Shown here piece by piece: positions 33,226 to 41,410 of a stretch of DNA of 64,000 nucleotides. A program made the position numbers and the translations under genes. The stretch lies in NCBI GenBank assembly GCA_022842935.1, contig JALHOP010000001.1, forward strand, positions 186,001 to 250,000, in the 5' to 3' direction. Numbering within the stretch: the first letter of the stretch is position 1; each line of letters opens with the position of its first letter. The stretch comes from Myxococcota bacterium. GTDB lineage: Bacteria; Myxococcota; XYA12-FULL-58-9; JALHOP01. Below the pieces are notes generated by a model. The model saw only the letters and a list, made by a program, of their open reading frames with translations, was not told the DNA's origin and made no database searches.

Positions 33226-34383
33226 TCAGGCCTGTCTGCGGGCGAAACGCGCTTTGTGAAGTGATTCGCGCGACTTTCCGTTCACCCACTCGGCGTCGAT
33301 GCCGGCGCGATCGATGGAGATGAACGCGGTGCCCATGCGCTGGCTGAAAAACTCGGTCTTCGGCGTGCGCCAGCTCACCCGCTCTTCGCCAGCGGAGCCA
33401 CTCACCATCAGGGGGAGACCCCTCTGTGTGCGCAGCAGCTGGAGGTTGTGGTCGTGGCCGCACACGTACATGTCGGCTTTGCCCTCGAGCAGGGGCATCA
33501 GAAGCTTCTCCATGTGGGGCAAGACCCCGTGCAACCCGGCGGAATAGATGGGGTGATGCCCGAACACGAGGGTGTAGTCGGCGCCTTTTTCGACCTCGCG
33601 CTTGATCCAGGCGAGCTGTAGCGGGTCGACGGCGATGGTCGACGTGTCCAAGAAAAGAGCCCGTATGGTCATCCCGTCGACGATGAAACGGCGGCTGTAG
33701 TAGCGCTGCGGAATGCGTGCATCGCCTGCTTGGCCCGTGCGAGCCGCCTCGAGCCAAGCCTCGGGGACGCCAGCCCCTCGACTGTCCCCGTATTCGTGGT
33801 TGCCGTACATCAGGTGGACTTCGCGGAGCGCGCCGTAGGGCTTGAGGTAGAGCGCCTCGAGCTTGGGGTCGCTGGCCGAGGTCAGGCCGCGCGGATAGAT
33901 GATGTCGCCGACCAGCATGTTGGCGTGGATGCCACGCTCCTTGGCCATCGCGACGATATTCTCCGCCACTTCGAACTGTGCGGCGGTGCCCTTACCGGTG
34001 TCCCCGAAGACTTGAAAACGCGCTTGCGACCCTTCGATGTAGAGAGGCGGCAGCTCCTCGCCACCGGGAGCGAGAAGGTCGGGAATGGCGATTTCGCCCC
34101 AGCGTTCGATCTGGACCTCGCGCCCATCGGGGCGCCGGTGAGTCTTGAACACGAAGCCGGACAGATCGATGAGCGGCTCCGGCTTGGTGCTCTCCGACAG
34201 CGCGCGGCGCCCCAGAGCGTTCACCCAGGCGGGGGGTGGCAGGGGCGGCGTGGGGAAGTCGGCCGCTTGGCGCGAGGGCGCACGCGTTGTCTTGGGATGC
34301 TGCGGGGCGGCCGTCTCAGGATGAGAGAGCGATGTCCGGGTGGTACGCACGGCCGGGAGATGTTCGGCACCCGCATGTGCCAT
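33226..34383 (-). CDS. Calcineurin-like metallophosphoesterase with disordered N-terminus
   Basis: 385 residues. All metal-binding motifs are in order: FGDTGKGT, MLVGDIIYPRG, MYGNHEYGD (GNHE), VFGHHPIYSAG and CGHDHNLQ (GHxH). They resemble purple-acid-phosphatase-like phosphoesterases. The N-terminal 60 residues are Pro/Thr-rich with no signal peptide (PQHPKTTRAPSRQ), odd for a family that is often secreted. Substrate unknown. It is divergent from the HMG-CoA lyase gene; 68 bp separate the two starts. A 125-bp spacer separates its stop from the 33100 start of the gene downstream. Confidence 0.85.
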   Translation of the reverse strand: MAHAGAEHLPAVRTTRTSLSHPETAAPQHPKTTRAPSRQAADFPTPPLPPPAWVNALGRRALSESTKPEPLIDLSGFVFKTHRRPDGREVQIERWGEIAIPDLLAPGGEELPPLYIEGSQARFQVFGDTGKGTAAQFEVAENIVAMAKERGIHANMLVGDIIYPRGLTSASDPKLEALYLKPYGALREVHLMYGNHEYGDSRGAGVPEAWLEAARTGQAGDARIPQRYYSRRFIVDGMTIRALFLDTSTIAVDPLQLAWIKREVEKGADYTLVFGHHPIYSAGLHGVLPHMEKLLMPLLEGKADMYVCGHDHNLQLLRTQRGLPLMVSGSAGEERVSWRTPKTEFFSQRMGTAFISIDRAGIDAEWVNGKSRESLHKARFARRQA

Positions 34384-34416
34384 GTTGTGTGGGATCGTGT
34401 CCCGACCGCATGACGC

Positions 34417-34445
34417 TTGTACCCCTGGCGATGCGGATGCATTTT
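34417..34445 (+). promoter_or_regulatory. Promoter of the HMG-CoA lyase gene (near-leaderless)
   Basis: TTGTAC (34417-34422), a 17-base spacer and CATTTT (34440-34445) end 6 bases before ATG 34452. Initiation at the usual 6-8 bases downstream would fall on or next to the start codon. The -10 matches the consensus at three positions only, so the call is moderate. Confidence 0.45.
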
Positions 34446-34451
34446 GGACGC

Positions 34452-35312
34452 ATGGCGGTCGTCATCGAAGTAGGCCCCCGCGACGGCCTGCAAAACGAAG
34501 CGCGAACGATACCCACCGACGTCAAGGTGGCTTACGTCGACGCGCTCACGGCCGCTGGTCTGCTCGAGATCGAGGTCAGCGCTTTCGTATCGCATCCCCG
34601 TATCCCGCAGCTCGCCGATGCGGAGCTGGTCTTCCAGCGTATCGTCCGCCGGCCCGGCATGATGGCGATTGCGTTGGTGCCGAACGTGCAGGGCTTAGAA
34701 CGCGCGCTCGCCAGCCGCGTGGACGCTATCGCGGTCTTCACCGCGGCGAGCGAGACCTTCAATCAGAAGAACATCAACACCAGTATCGACGGCAGCTTCG
34801 AGCGCTTCGTGCCCGTCATGACCCGCGCCCGCGCCGAGCGCCTGCGTACCCGCGGCTACGTATCGACCGCCTTCTGGTGTCCCTATGAAGGAAAGATTGA
34901 GCCGGCCAAGGTCGCCCTCGTGGCCAAACGTTTGGCCGATCTGGGCTGCGACGAGATCTCCATTGGCGACACTATCGGCAAAGCGAGCCCCGACGAAGTG
35001 CGTGCGCTGCTCGACGTGCTCTTGCCCGTCGTCCCAGCCGCGCGGCTTGCCTTGCACTTCCACGACACCTTCGGGAATGCGCGCGCCAACGTCCTTGCGG
35101 GCTTGCCCTATGGGGTCGTGCGGTACGACGCGAGCGCCGGTGGCATCGGCGGTTGCCCCTATGCGCCGGGCGCGCGTGGCAACATCGCTACCGAGGTCTT
35201 GATCCGTACCCTTCGCGGGGCTGGCGCTGCCGTCCCTTATGACCTCGCGGCTATCGACAAAGCTCGGGCAATCATTGCGCCTTACGTTGGACACCCCTTG
35301 AACGCCGCCTGA
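34452..35312 (+). CDS. liuE: Hydroxymethylglutaryl-CoA lyase
   Basis: 286 residues. Cleaves HMG-CoA to acetyl-CoA and acetoacetate, the last step of leucine degradation. HMGL/DRE-TIM family: VEVGPRDGLQNEARTI-type start (here VVIEVGPRDGLQNEA), the metal site LHFHDTFGNARANVLAGL, and the signature GGIGGCPYAPGARGNIA with the catalytic Cys. ATG 34452 starts the conserved sequence; upstream in-frame ATGs at 34411, 34432 and 34438 overlap the promoter. It completes the liuB-C-D set 3 kb upstream but is separated from it by two unrelated minus-strand genes. The EVE gene follows 19 bp downstream. Confidence 0.92.
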   Translation: MAVVIEVGPRDGLQNEARTIPTDVKVAYVDALTAAGLLEIEVSAFVSHPRIPQLADAELVFQRIVRRPGMMAIALVPNVQGLERALASRVDAIAVFTAASETFNQKNINTSIDGSFERFVPVMTRARAERLRTRGYVSTAFWCPYEGKIEPAKVALVAKRLADLGCDEISIGDTIGKASPDEVRALLDVLLPVVPAARLALHFHDTFGNARANVLAGLPYGVVRYDASAGGIGGCPYAPGARGNIATEVLIRTLRGAGAAVPYDLAAIDKARAIIAPYVGHPLNAA

Positions 35313-35331
35313 GGCTACGCGATTGAGCGGC

Positions 35332-35799
35332 ATGGCCTATTGGTTGTTCAAGTCCGAACCGGACGTCTTCTCCTTCGATGACCTCATGAAGGCGAAGAAC
35401 AGAACCACCTTCTGGGAAGGTGTCCGCAACTACCAGGCGCGCAACTTCCTGCGTGACCAAATCAAGAAGAGCGACGGCGTACTCTACTATCACTCGAACG
35501 CCGAGCCCAAGGCCATCATCGGTACGGCCAAGGTCGTGCGTGAGGGCTACCCGGATCCCACGCAGTTCGATCCGAAATCCGACTACTACGACGAGGACGC
35601 CAAGCGCGACGAGCCGCGCTGGTACGGCGTCGACATCCAGGCCGATCGCGCGTTCAAGCAGGTGGTGACCTTGGAAGAGATCAAACAGACCGGAGCGCTC
35701 GCCGGCATGATGCTGGTAAAGAAGGGCGCGCGTCTTTCGGTTCAACCGGTGACGCCCGAGCAGTGGCGCCACATTTTGTCGATGGGAGGTCTGAAGTGA
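35332..35799 (+). CDS. EVE-domain protein
   Basis: 155 residues, the full length of a single EVE domain (PUA-like fold that binds modified bases in nucleic acid). Motifs: YWLFKSEPDVFSFDDL, FWEGVRNYQARNFLRD, DGVLYYHSN and VVREGYPDPTQFDPKSDYYD. ATG 35332 preferred over TTG 35323. The stop overlaps the next GTG (35796-35799). Physiological substrate unknown. Such proteins are common next to housekeeping genes as well as in modification-dependent defence loci; nothing here points to defence. Confidence 0.92.
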   Translation: MAYWLFKSEPDVFSFDDLMKAKNRTTFWEGVRNYQARNFLRDQIKKSDGVLYYHSNAEPKAIIGTAKVVREGYPDPTQFDPKSDYYDEDAKRDEPRWYGVDIQADRAFKQVVTLEEIKQTGALAGMMLVKKGARLSVQPVTPEQWRHILSMGGLK

Positions 35800-36476
35800 G
35801 CTTTTCCTCGGTCATCTTCGATGTCGATGGGACCTTGGTCGACTCGGTCGACCTTCACGCTCGGGCTTGGCAGGAAGCGTTCGATCACTTCGGCAAGCAG
35901 GTGGCCTTCGACGCACTACGCGCCCAGATCGGCAAGGGCGGCGACCAGCTCATTCCTCACTTCTTGAGCCCGCGTGAGGTGTCCGCGATCGGCGACAAGC
36001 TCGACAAGTTCCGTGGCGAGATCTTCAAGCGCAACTATCTCCCTCAGGTCCGCGCGTTTCCGCGGGTCCGGGAGCTTTGCGAGCGTCTCGCTGGCGACGG
36101 CGTGAAGCTGGCACTTGCCTCATCGGCGAAGCCACACGAGCTCAAGCACTATGTCGAAGTGGCGCGCGTCGGTGATCTCATCGACGCGAAGACGGCTGCG
36201 GGGGATGTCGAGAACACAAAGCCCGATCCCGAGGTTGTCCGGGTGGCTATCGAGCGGCTCGGCAAACCTGCGCCGGCCAAGGTGCGCATGGTTGGTGACA
36301 GCCCATGGGACGTTCAGGCTGCGCACGCCGCCGGGGTCGCCTGCGTCGGGGTCCTTTGCGGCGGGTTTCCCGAGACGGACCTCAAGCGCGCGGGCAGCAA
36401 CGGCATCTTCGCGGGGCCCGCGGATCTCATCGAGAGCTATCAGCGCTTCCGCGCGACGCCACCACTCGAGGCCTGA
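35796..36476 (+). CDS. HAD-superfamily phosphatase (phosphoglycolate phosphatase / beta-PGM type)
   Basis: 226 residues, HAD subfamily I with a helical cap. Motif I is FDVDGTLVDSVD (nucleophile and general-acid Asp), motif II is LALASSAKPHELK, the Lys region is NTKPDPEVVRVA, and motif IV is MVGDSPWDVQAA. GTG 35796 is used since it overlaps the EVE stop (GTGA) and starts right before motif I; the frame from 35763 lies inside the EVE gene. Substrate unknown, perhaps a sugar phosphate or phosphoglycolate. Confidence 0.9.
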   Translation: MSFSSVIFDVDGTLVDSVDLHARAWQEAFDHFGKQVAFDALRAQIGKGGDQLIPHFLSPREVSAIGDKLDKFRGEIFKRNYLPQVRAFPRVRELCERLAGDGVKLALASSAKPHELKHYVEVARVGDLIDAKTAAGDVENTKPDPEVVRVAIERLGKPAPAKVRMVGDSPWDVQAAHAAGVACVGVLCGGFPETDLKRAGSNGIFAGPADLIESYQRFRATPPLEA

Positions 36477-36497
36477 CCGCGCGCGCTGCGCGACGCA

Positions 36498-37748
36498 CTA
36501 CTTGAAGACGTTCGCGAGCCCCGTGATGAACAGGGCGTTCGTGAAGTCGATGAGAAAACAGCCGACGATGGGCACGACGATGAAAGCTCGGGGGGCTGGT
36601 CCGTACTTCTTCACCAGCACGTCCATACAGGCCATCGCATTGGCGGTGGTGCCGAGCATGAATCCCGTGAAGCCACCCGCCATGACGGCCGCTTCGTAGT
36701 CGCGGCCCATCACGGTGAAGACGAGTCCGAGAACCATGACCACCACGAGGATGATCTGGCAAACCAGCATGACGAGGAAGGGGCCGGCCAGGTCGACGAG
36801 CTTCCACAGCTGCAAGGTCATGAGCGCCATGACGATGAAGATCTGCAGCGCGACGTTGCCGACGGCGTCCATGCGGTGCTGCTGGATTTTTAGCCAACCG
36901 AGCTTCTCGTCGAGGTTGCGGATGACAGCCGCGACGATCATGGCGCCGATGTACATGGGTACCGTCACCCCCGCATGCGCAATAGCCTTGCTTGCGAGTG
37001 TGCCCAGGCCCATCGCGAGACCGACGGCGATCACCGTGCGCAGCAGCGCATTCTCCTCACCTTCGCTCTCGTCGTGCATCGGCACAGGGGCCTCGATGCT
37101 GGCGGGTTCACCCTGGTAGGCGACCGCCTCCGCTTCAGCGGTCACTGGCGTCGGCGATGTGCCCTTGCCGCGCTCGAGCTTTTTGCCCTCGATGAGCCTG
37201 CCGCCGAGAAAGCCGCCCAGCAAGCCACCCGCCGAGATGCCAAACATCGCCGCCGCGACACCGATGGCGCTAGCGCCCGCGACACCCATGTCCTCGAAGG
37301 TCTTGCCGAAGGCGAGCGCCGTCGCTGGGCCACCGGTGAGAGCTACGGAGCCCGCGACGATGCCCAAGAGCGGTGATACCCCGAGGACCTTCGCGAGCCC
37401 GATGCCGAGCAGGTTCTGTAGCAATGCGCCTGCGGAAGCGATGGCGAAGAAGACTGCGACCTGAACGCCACCCCGCTTGAGCAGCGAGAGGCTCGCGCCC
37501 ATGCCGACGGTGGTGAAGAAGGCCACCATCAAGATGTCCTGCAGCGCGTTGTCGAGCTTCACATTGAGGACGCGGTCGCGCATCAATAGGATGCTCACAG
37601 CGAAGATGAGGCCGCCTACGATCGGCGCCGGGATGTTCAACCGGTCGAAGATCGGCGCGCGGTGCTTGATGAACGTTCCCAACAGGACGCCGAAGCACGC
37701 GAGCGCGAGCACCTGAACGGCAGACAGCTCGATGAGCGGGGTTTCCAT
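36498..37748 (-). CDS. gltS: Sodium/glutamate symporter
   Basis: 416 residues (E. coli GltS 401). Inner-membrane Na+-coupled glutamate uptake. Two homologous halves with the GltS signatures GSVALTGGPATALAFGKTF and GGFTGFMLGTTANAMACM are visible. A cytoplasmic loop of about 45 residues between the halves is acidic and longer than usual (VTAEAEAVAYQGEPASIEAP). About ten to twelve helices. Promoter and a 7-bp inverted repeat lie directly upstream (37751-37787), placing the ATG about 4 bases from the expected transcription start. Stands as a single gene. Confidence 0.93.
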   Translation of the reverse strand: METPLIELSAVQVLALACFGVLLGTFIKHRAPIFDRLNIPAPIVGGLIFAVSILLMRDRVLNVKLDNALQDILMVAFFTTVGMGASLSLLKRGGVQVAVFFAIASAGALLQNLLGIGLAKVLGVSPLLGIVAGSVALTGGPATALAFGKTFEDMGVAGASAIGVAAAMFGISAGGLLGGFLGGRLIEGKKLERGKGTSPTPVTAEAEAVAYQGEPASIEAPVPMHDESEGEENALLRTVIAVGLAMGLGTLASKAIAHAGVTVPMYIGAMIVAAVIRNLDEKLGWLKIQQHRMDAVGNVALQIFIVMALMTLQLWKLVDLAGPFLVMLVCQIILVVVMVLGLVFTVMGRDYEAAVMAGGFTGFMLGTTANAMACMDVLVKKYGPAPRAFIVVPIVGCFLIDFTNALFITGLANVFK

Positions 37749-37750
37749 GT

Positions 37751-37787
37751 GGTGCCCGACCTATAGATCGGCACCGTTGGGCACCAA
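37751..37787 (-). promoter_or_regulatory. gltS promoter with flanking inverted repeat
   Basis: On the minus strand TTGGTG (37787-37782), 16 bases, TATAGG (37765-37760). The -10 ends 11 bases before the gltS ATG, so the leader would be about 4 bases. GGTGCCC (37751-37757) and GGGCACC (37779-37785) form an inverted repeat that spans the spacer and -10, a likely operator position for a repressor. Confidence 0.55.
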
Positions 37788-37886
37788 AGAGCTTTTTCGT
37801 AGCGGGTGAGTTGCGCGGACATCCCCGTGCCTGGCTCGGCACTCTGGAAAGCGCTCACCCGGCGCCGGTGTCGTTCGGAGGGCGAG

Positions 37887-38843
37887 TCAAGGCGTCAGGG
37901 GCGGACGCGGCGTGAGCCCGAGCTTCGACAAGAAGCTCTCCTTGCCTGCTCCGTTGAGCTCCCAATAAGCGAGACGCTCCGTCTTTAATAGCTCGGCGAC
38001 TTCGCCGTTGGTTCGCTGCCACTTTACGATGCGTCGCGCGGGCGCCGTCTCGACATAAAACGTTGTGGTGTCGCCGCCTTCGATCTCGGCGGTGAGTACC
38101 TCGACCTCGTAGGGCGTGCCGCGCACCTCGATGGTTGCCTTGTCGGGCAAGCGGACGAGGGTTGCCTTTTCCCAGACGAGGGGTTGATGGCGCAGTCGTA
38201 CGGTCTCGAGGCCGCGCAGCAGGCGGACCTGGCGTGACTCACCTGGCGCGAGCATGGGTGCCGCAAAGCCACGTGCCCATGCGTAGAGCGATTCACTTGC
38301 GATGCCAGATTCGGGGTAGGCGAGTGTCTCGTCCCTGTCCGCTTCACCGTCGAAATAGCTGTGTGCGCTCGAGCGGACAGACTGCCCGTCGAAGGCAACC
38401 TGATGATAGGTCATGCCGCACCACTCTTGAGCCGAGAAGGCAACCTTCGTGGCGAAGCCAGCCGGTCGTTCGTGCATTGGCGCCAGCGCGATGAAGGCGC
38501 TCGTCATGAGGTTGTAGTCGTAAATGCCGGTAGGGAAGTCCTTCATCAGGTTGAGCTTGAGCACCGGGAAGACTTGATGGTCGGGGTGTTTACCCGGATC
38601 GGCCTTCACGCGAGGACCGTCGGCAAAGTCCTCGGTAACGAAGATGGTGACCGCTACGCCATGGCGGAGCTCGTCGTAGCGGGGCGTCACGAGGTCGTAG
38701 CCAGAAAGCTCGGCGCGCCCGTCGTGCCAGACCTCCCAGAAGGCGTCGTCGTAGACGGGAGCTGCGAGGGACGCGACCGCGGTCGGCGGCTCACGGGCAA
38801 CACAAGCTGCGGTCGCCGCCAGTAGAAACGCGCCGCCTCTCAC
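37887..38843 (-). CDS. Lipoprotein of a conserved secreted family, unknown function
   Basis: 318 residues. N-terminus RGGAFLLAATAAC ends in a lipidation Cys. The mature part matches a family I know from myxobacteria and other bacteria: AFWEVWHDGRAELSGYDLVT, FVTEDFADGPRVKADPGKHP, SAQEWCGMTYHQVAF, SYFDGEADRDETLAYP and GFAAPMLAPGESRQVRLL. The role is unknown and automatic database names for it are unreliable. Its start overlaps the stop of the PilZ gene (ATGA), so it is translated with RNase J and PilZ in one operon. Confidence 0.75.
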   Translation of the reverse strand: MRGGAFLLAATAACVAREPPTAVASLAAPVYDDAFWEVWHDGRAELSGYDLVTPRYDELRHGVAVTIFVTEDFADGPRVKADPGKHPDHQVFPVLKLNLMKDFPTGIYDYNLMTSAFIALAPMHERPAGFATKVAFSAQEWCGMTYHQVAFDGQSVRSSAHSYFDGEADRDETLAYPESGIASESLYAWARGFAAPMLAPGESRQVRLLRGLETVRLRHQPLVWEKATLVRLPDKATIEVRGTPYEVEVLTAEIEGGDTTTFYVETAPARRIVKWQRTNGEVAELLKTERLAYWELNGAGKESFLSKLGLTPRPPLTP

Positions 38844-39511
38844 AGCCGTCCCTGCGGGCCGTGGATCTCGAGCGACTGGTTGACCTGTTCGTCCAGACGG
38901 TCGACGAACGCTTCGAAGCGCGTCTTGGCATGCGGGTTTGGAAATGCGAATCGCACGGCAATACCTCCTCGCGCTTTGCTGTTCCAGACGACCTCACCGT
39001 AGAAGCGCAGCGCGAAGAGCTCGCCTTCCGGTTTGAGCTTGATGTCGATCTCTGTACCAGGTGCAAGCATCTTGTCGCTCGACAGGAAAGCGCCGCTCTT
39101 GCTGAGGTCTTCAGTGACCTCGTTGGCGACGAGCTCGCCCGTCGCGAAGGATACGGCGTGCATGACGGGCAGGCGTCGATCGCGACGGTCCTTCAAGTCG
39201 ACGTTTCTGCCGCGTACGTAGGTAAGGATGAGGTCACGCGTTGGCTCATCGTGCTGGGCCAGCTCGACGGCGAGGCCCGCGGGCAACGCGTGGCCTTGGC
39301 TGTCGCGCTTCCAACGGACTGTACCGCGCGTCGAGAAGCTGCGCGGCCCGTCGACGAAGAGGACGCCGAGGTCGACACGCATGCCCGGCGCGAGATTCGT
39401 CGTACCCGGCAGGAAGATGCTGGTCACGCCGTCTCGGTCGATGAGCGAGCGCGTGAAGTCGCGACGCTCAGGAAGCTTGAGGATGACGGTCGGTCGTAGA
39501 CGGAGGGTCAT
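38840..39511 (-). CDS. Protein with two PilZ-type domains
   Basis: 223 residues. The second half carries the c-di-GMP-binding signature: KDRRDRRLPV (RxxxR) followed by EDLSKSGAFLSSD (D/NxSxxG). The first half resembles a degenerate PilZ/YcgR-like beta-barrel (RRDFTRSLIDRDG, TRGTVRWKRDSQG) without a complete RxxxR. Probable cytoplasmic effector of c-di-GMP, similar in plan to myxobacterial tandem-PilZ proteins. It overlaps RNase J upstream (ATGA, 39508-39511) and the lipoprotein downstream. Confidence 0.85.
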   Translation of the reverse strand: MTLRLRPTVILKLPERRDFTRSLIDRDGVTSIFLPGTTNLAPGMRVDLGVLFVDGPRSFSTRGTVRWKRDSQGHALPAGLAVELAQHDEPTRDLILTYVRGRNVDLKDRRDRRLPVMHAVSFATGELVANEVTEDLSKSGAFLSSDKMLAPGTEIDIKLKPEGELFALRFYGEVVWNSKARGGIAVRFAFPNPHAKTRFEAFVDRLDEQVNQSLEIHGPQGRL

Positions 39512-41163
39512 TGGCGCATCACCAGGGGGACGACCAAGGGCTTCTTGCCGAGCTCGCGTCGGAAGAATCGCCGCACCGCGACGCGCATCGCTTCCGCGAT
39601 CACCTCGTCGTCATTTTCTGACACGTCTTGCAGGGCCTGGCGTGCCTCGTCTTTCACCGCAGCGAGCAAATCGACGCTCTCATCGACGTGAACCACGCCG
39701 CGCGTCGCGATCTCGGGGCCCGAGACCAGGTCACCTCGTTCATTGAGCACGGCGACACACACCACGATGCCGGTTTCCGCCAGAATCCGCCGGTCGCGCA
39801 AGACCACTTCGCCGACTTCTCTGTAGCCCTCGCCTTCGAGGAAGACGAAGCCGTGTGGCACCGGTTCTTCCCGGGACACTCTGATGCGGGAGCCGTCGCC
39901 GCGAAGGAGCAGAGGCTGCCCGTCCGCGATCATGTGAATGTTTTCCCGGGCTACGCCTTGGCCTTCGGCGATCTTCGCGTGAGCCACCATGTGACGGTGC
40001 TCGCCGTGGACCGGGACGAAGTGCATCGGCCGGACCCACCGTATCATGTCGGCCAGCTCGTCCGCGAAAGCGTGTCCCGTGGTGTGGATACGATCGATGC
40101 GTTCGTCGATGAGCTCGATACCGGCGCGCAGAAGATTGTTGGTCACCGCGGCGATGGCGATCTCGTTGCCGGGAATCTGACGGGAGGACCAGAGCACGCG
40201 GTCACCTGCGTCGAGACGCACGTAACCATGTGTACCCGCGGCGATGCGCGTCATCGAGCTCTGCGGCTCTCCCTGTGAGCCGCTCGCGATGACCGTTACG
40301 TGCGAGCGCGGCATGTCCTCGAAGTAGGTTGGGTCGGCGAGCGCACCATGCTCGGCTTTCAAGTAGCCCCGCTCGAGCGACATCTGAACGTTCTGTGCCA
40401 CGCTGCGGCCGACGGGGATAACCGTACGCCCAGCTGCGTACGAGGCGTCCAGGACCGCCTGGATGCGGTGGATGTGACTCGAGAAGGTCGTGAGGCAGAC
40501 GCGATTCGGCGCATTCGCGATGAGTCTGTGGATAGTTTTCGAGACGATGCTCTCGCTCAAGCTCCGTCCAGGGCGCTCGGCATTCGTCGAGTCAGAGAGT
40601 AATGCCACGACACCTTGGTCGCCGAGCTCCTTGAAGCGTTTGGCATTCGTCAGTCGGCCATCGAGTGGTGTTTCGTCGAGCCTGAAGTCACCTGTCATGA
40701 CCACGACGCCCACGGGGGTCGTGATGGCTAGCGCGACGGGGTCGGGGATCGAGTGTGTCACCGCGATGGGCTCGATGACGAAGTCACCGATACGGACTGG
40801 CTCGTTATCGCGGAGACGCCGCAGCTCGGGGTCGACCGCGCCAGGGCGGTCTCCAAACTTCATGCTGATGAGGGCGAGGGTGAAGCCCGTGGCGTAGATT
40901 GGCGCGGGCATCTTCGTGACGACGTGGGTCAACGCCCCGATGTGGTCCTCGTGGCCATGGGTTACGACGTAGGCTCGGAGCTTGTGGCGGCGCTGAGCGA
41001 GATACGTCGTGTCTGGGACGAGGTAATCCACGCCCGGGTGCTCGATGCCCGGGAACAACATACCGCAGTCGACCACCACCAGATCGGTGGGGGTCTCGAA
41101 AATCATCAGGTTCCCCCCGATTCGACCCAAACCGCCCAACGGGGTGATGCGTAGCTCCGTCAT
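39508..41163 (-). CDS. rnj: Ribonuclease J
   Basis: 551 residues. Metallo-beta-lactamase/beta-CASP RNase with 5'-exo and endonuclease activity in mRNA decay and rRNA maturation. THGHEDHIGAL is the HxHxDH motif; HSIPDPVALAI, VVMTGDFRLDETP, TTFSSHIHRIQAVL and HTTGHAF mark the beta-CASP region, and MHFVPVHGEHRHM holds the C-terminal metal-binding histidines. A C-terminal dimerisation domain is present. First gene of the RNase J-PilZ-lipoprotein operon, divergent from the sensor kinase gene; about 247 bp lie between the starts. Confidence 0.95.
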   Translation of the reverse strand: MTELRITPLGGLGRIGGNLMIFETPTDLVVVDCGMLFPGIEHPGVDYLVPDTTYLAQRRHKLRAYVVTHGHEDHIGALTHVVTKMPAPIYATGFTLALISMKFGDRPGAVDPELRRLRDNEPVRIGDFVIEPIAVTHSIPDPVALAITTPVGVVVMTGDFRLDETPLDGRLTNAKRFKELGDQGVVALLSDSTNAERPGRSLSESIVSKTIHRLIANAPNRVCLTTFSSHIHRIQAVLDASYAAGRTVIPVGRSVAQNVQMSLERGYLKAEHGALADPTYFEDMPRSHVTVIASGSQGEPQSSMTRIAAGTHGYVRLDAGDRVLWSSRQIPGNEIAIAAVTNNLLRAGIELIDERIDRIHTTGHAFADELADMIRWVRPMHFVPVHGEHRHMVAHAKIAEGQGVARENIHMIADGQPLLLRGDGSRIRVSREEPVPHGFVFLEGEGYREVGEVVLRDRRILAETGIVVCVAVLNERGDLVSGPEIATRGVVHVDESVDLLAAVKDEARQALQDVSENDDEVIAEAMRVAVRRFFRRELGKKPLVVPLVMRQ

Positions 41164-41410
41164 GGGTTGTCGCGTCTCTCTCGAATTCGAATTTCATGAC
41201 GACAGGCAGGGTTTTGGCTACCCTGGTTTGTCTGGACCCGGGAGGCGCAAACCGGGTCAAGGCGCATCACCACGCCAGCCACAGCCAGGTAAGCGTTCTG
41301 TCTCACGCAGGCGCGGCGCGGCGCTTGCAGATGTGCGACCTCGAGCATTGTTCCCTACGGGTGGAGTCCGCGTGACCATCGCACGAGCGGTGGCGGCGGA
41401 GCGAGAGCGA

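Noticed and set aside
35332-35799. EVE gene as part of a defence island
   Set aside because: Neighbours are HMG-CoA lyase, a HAD phosphatase and gltS; there are no restriction, methylase or toxin-antitoxin genes.
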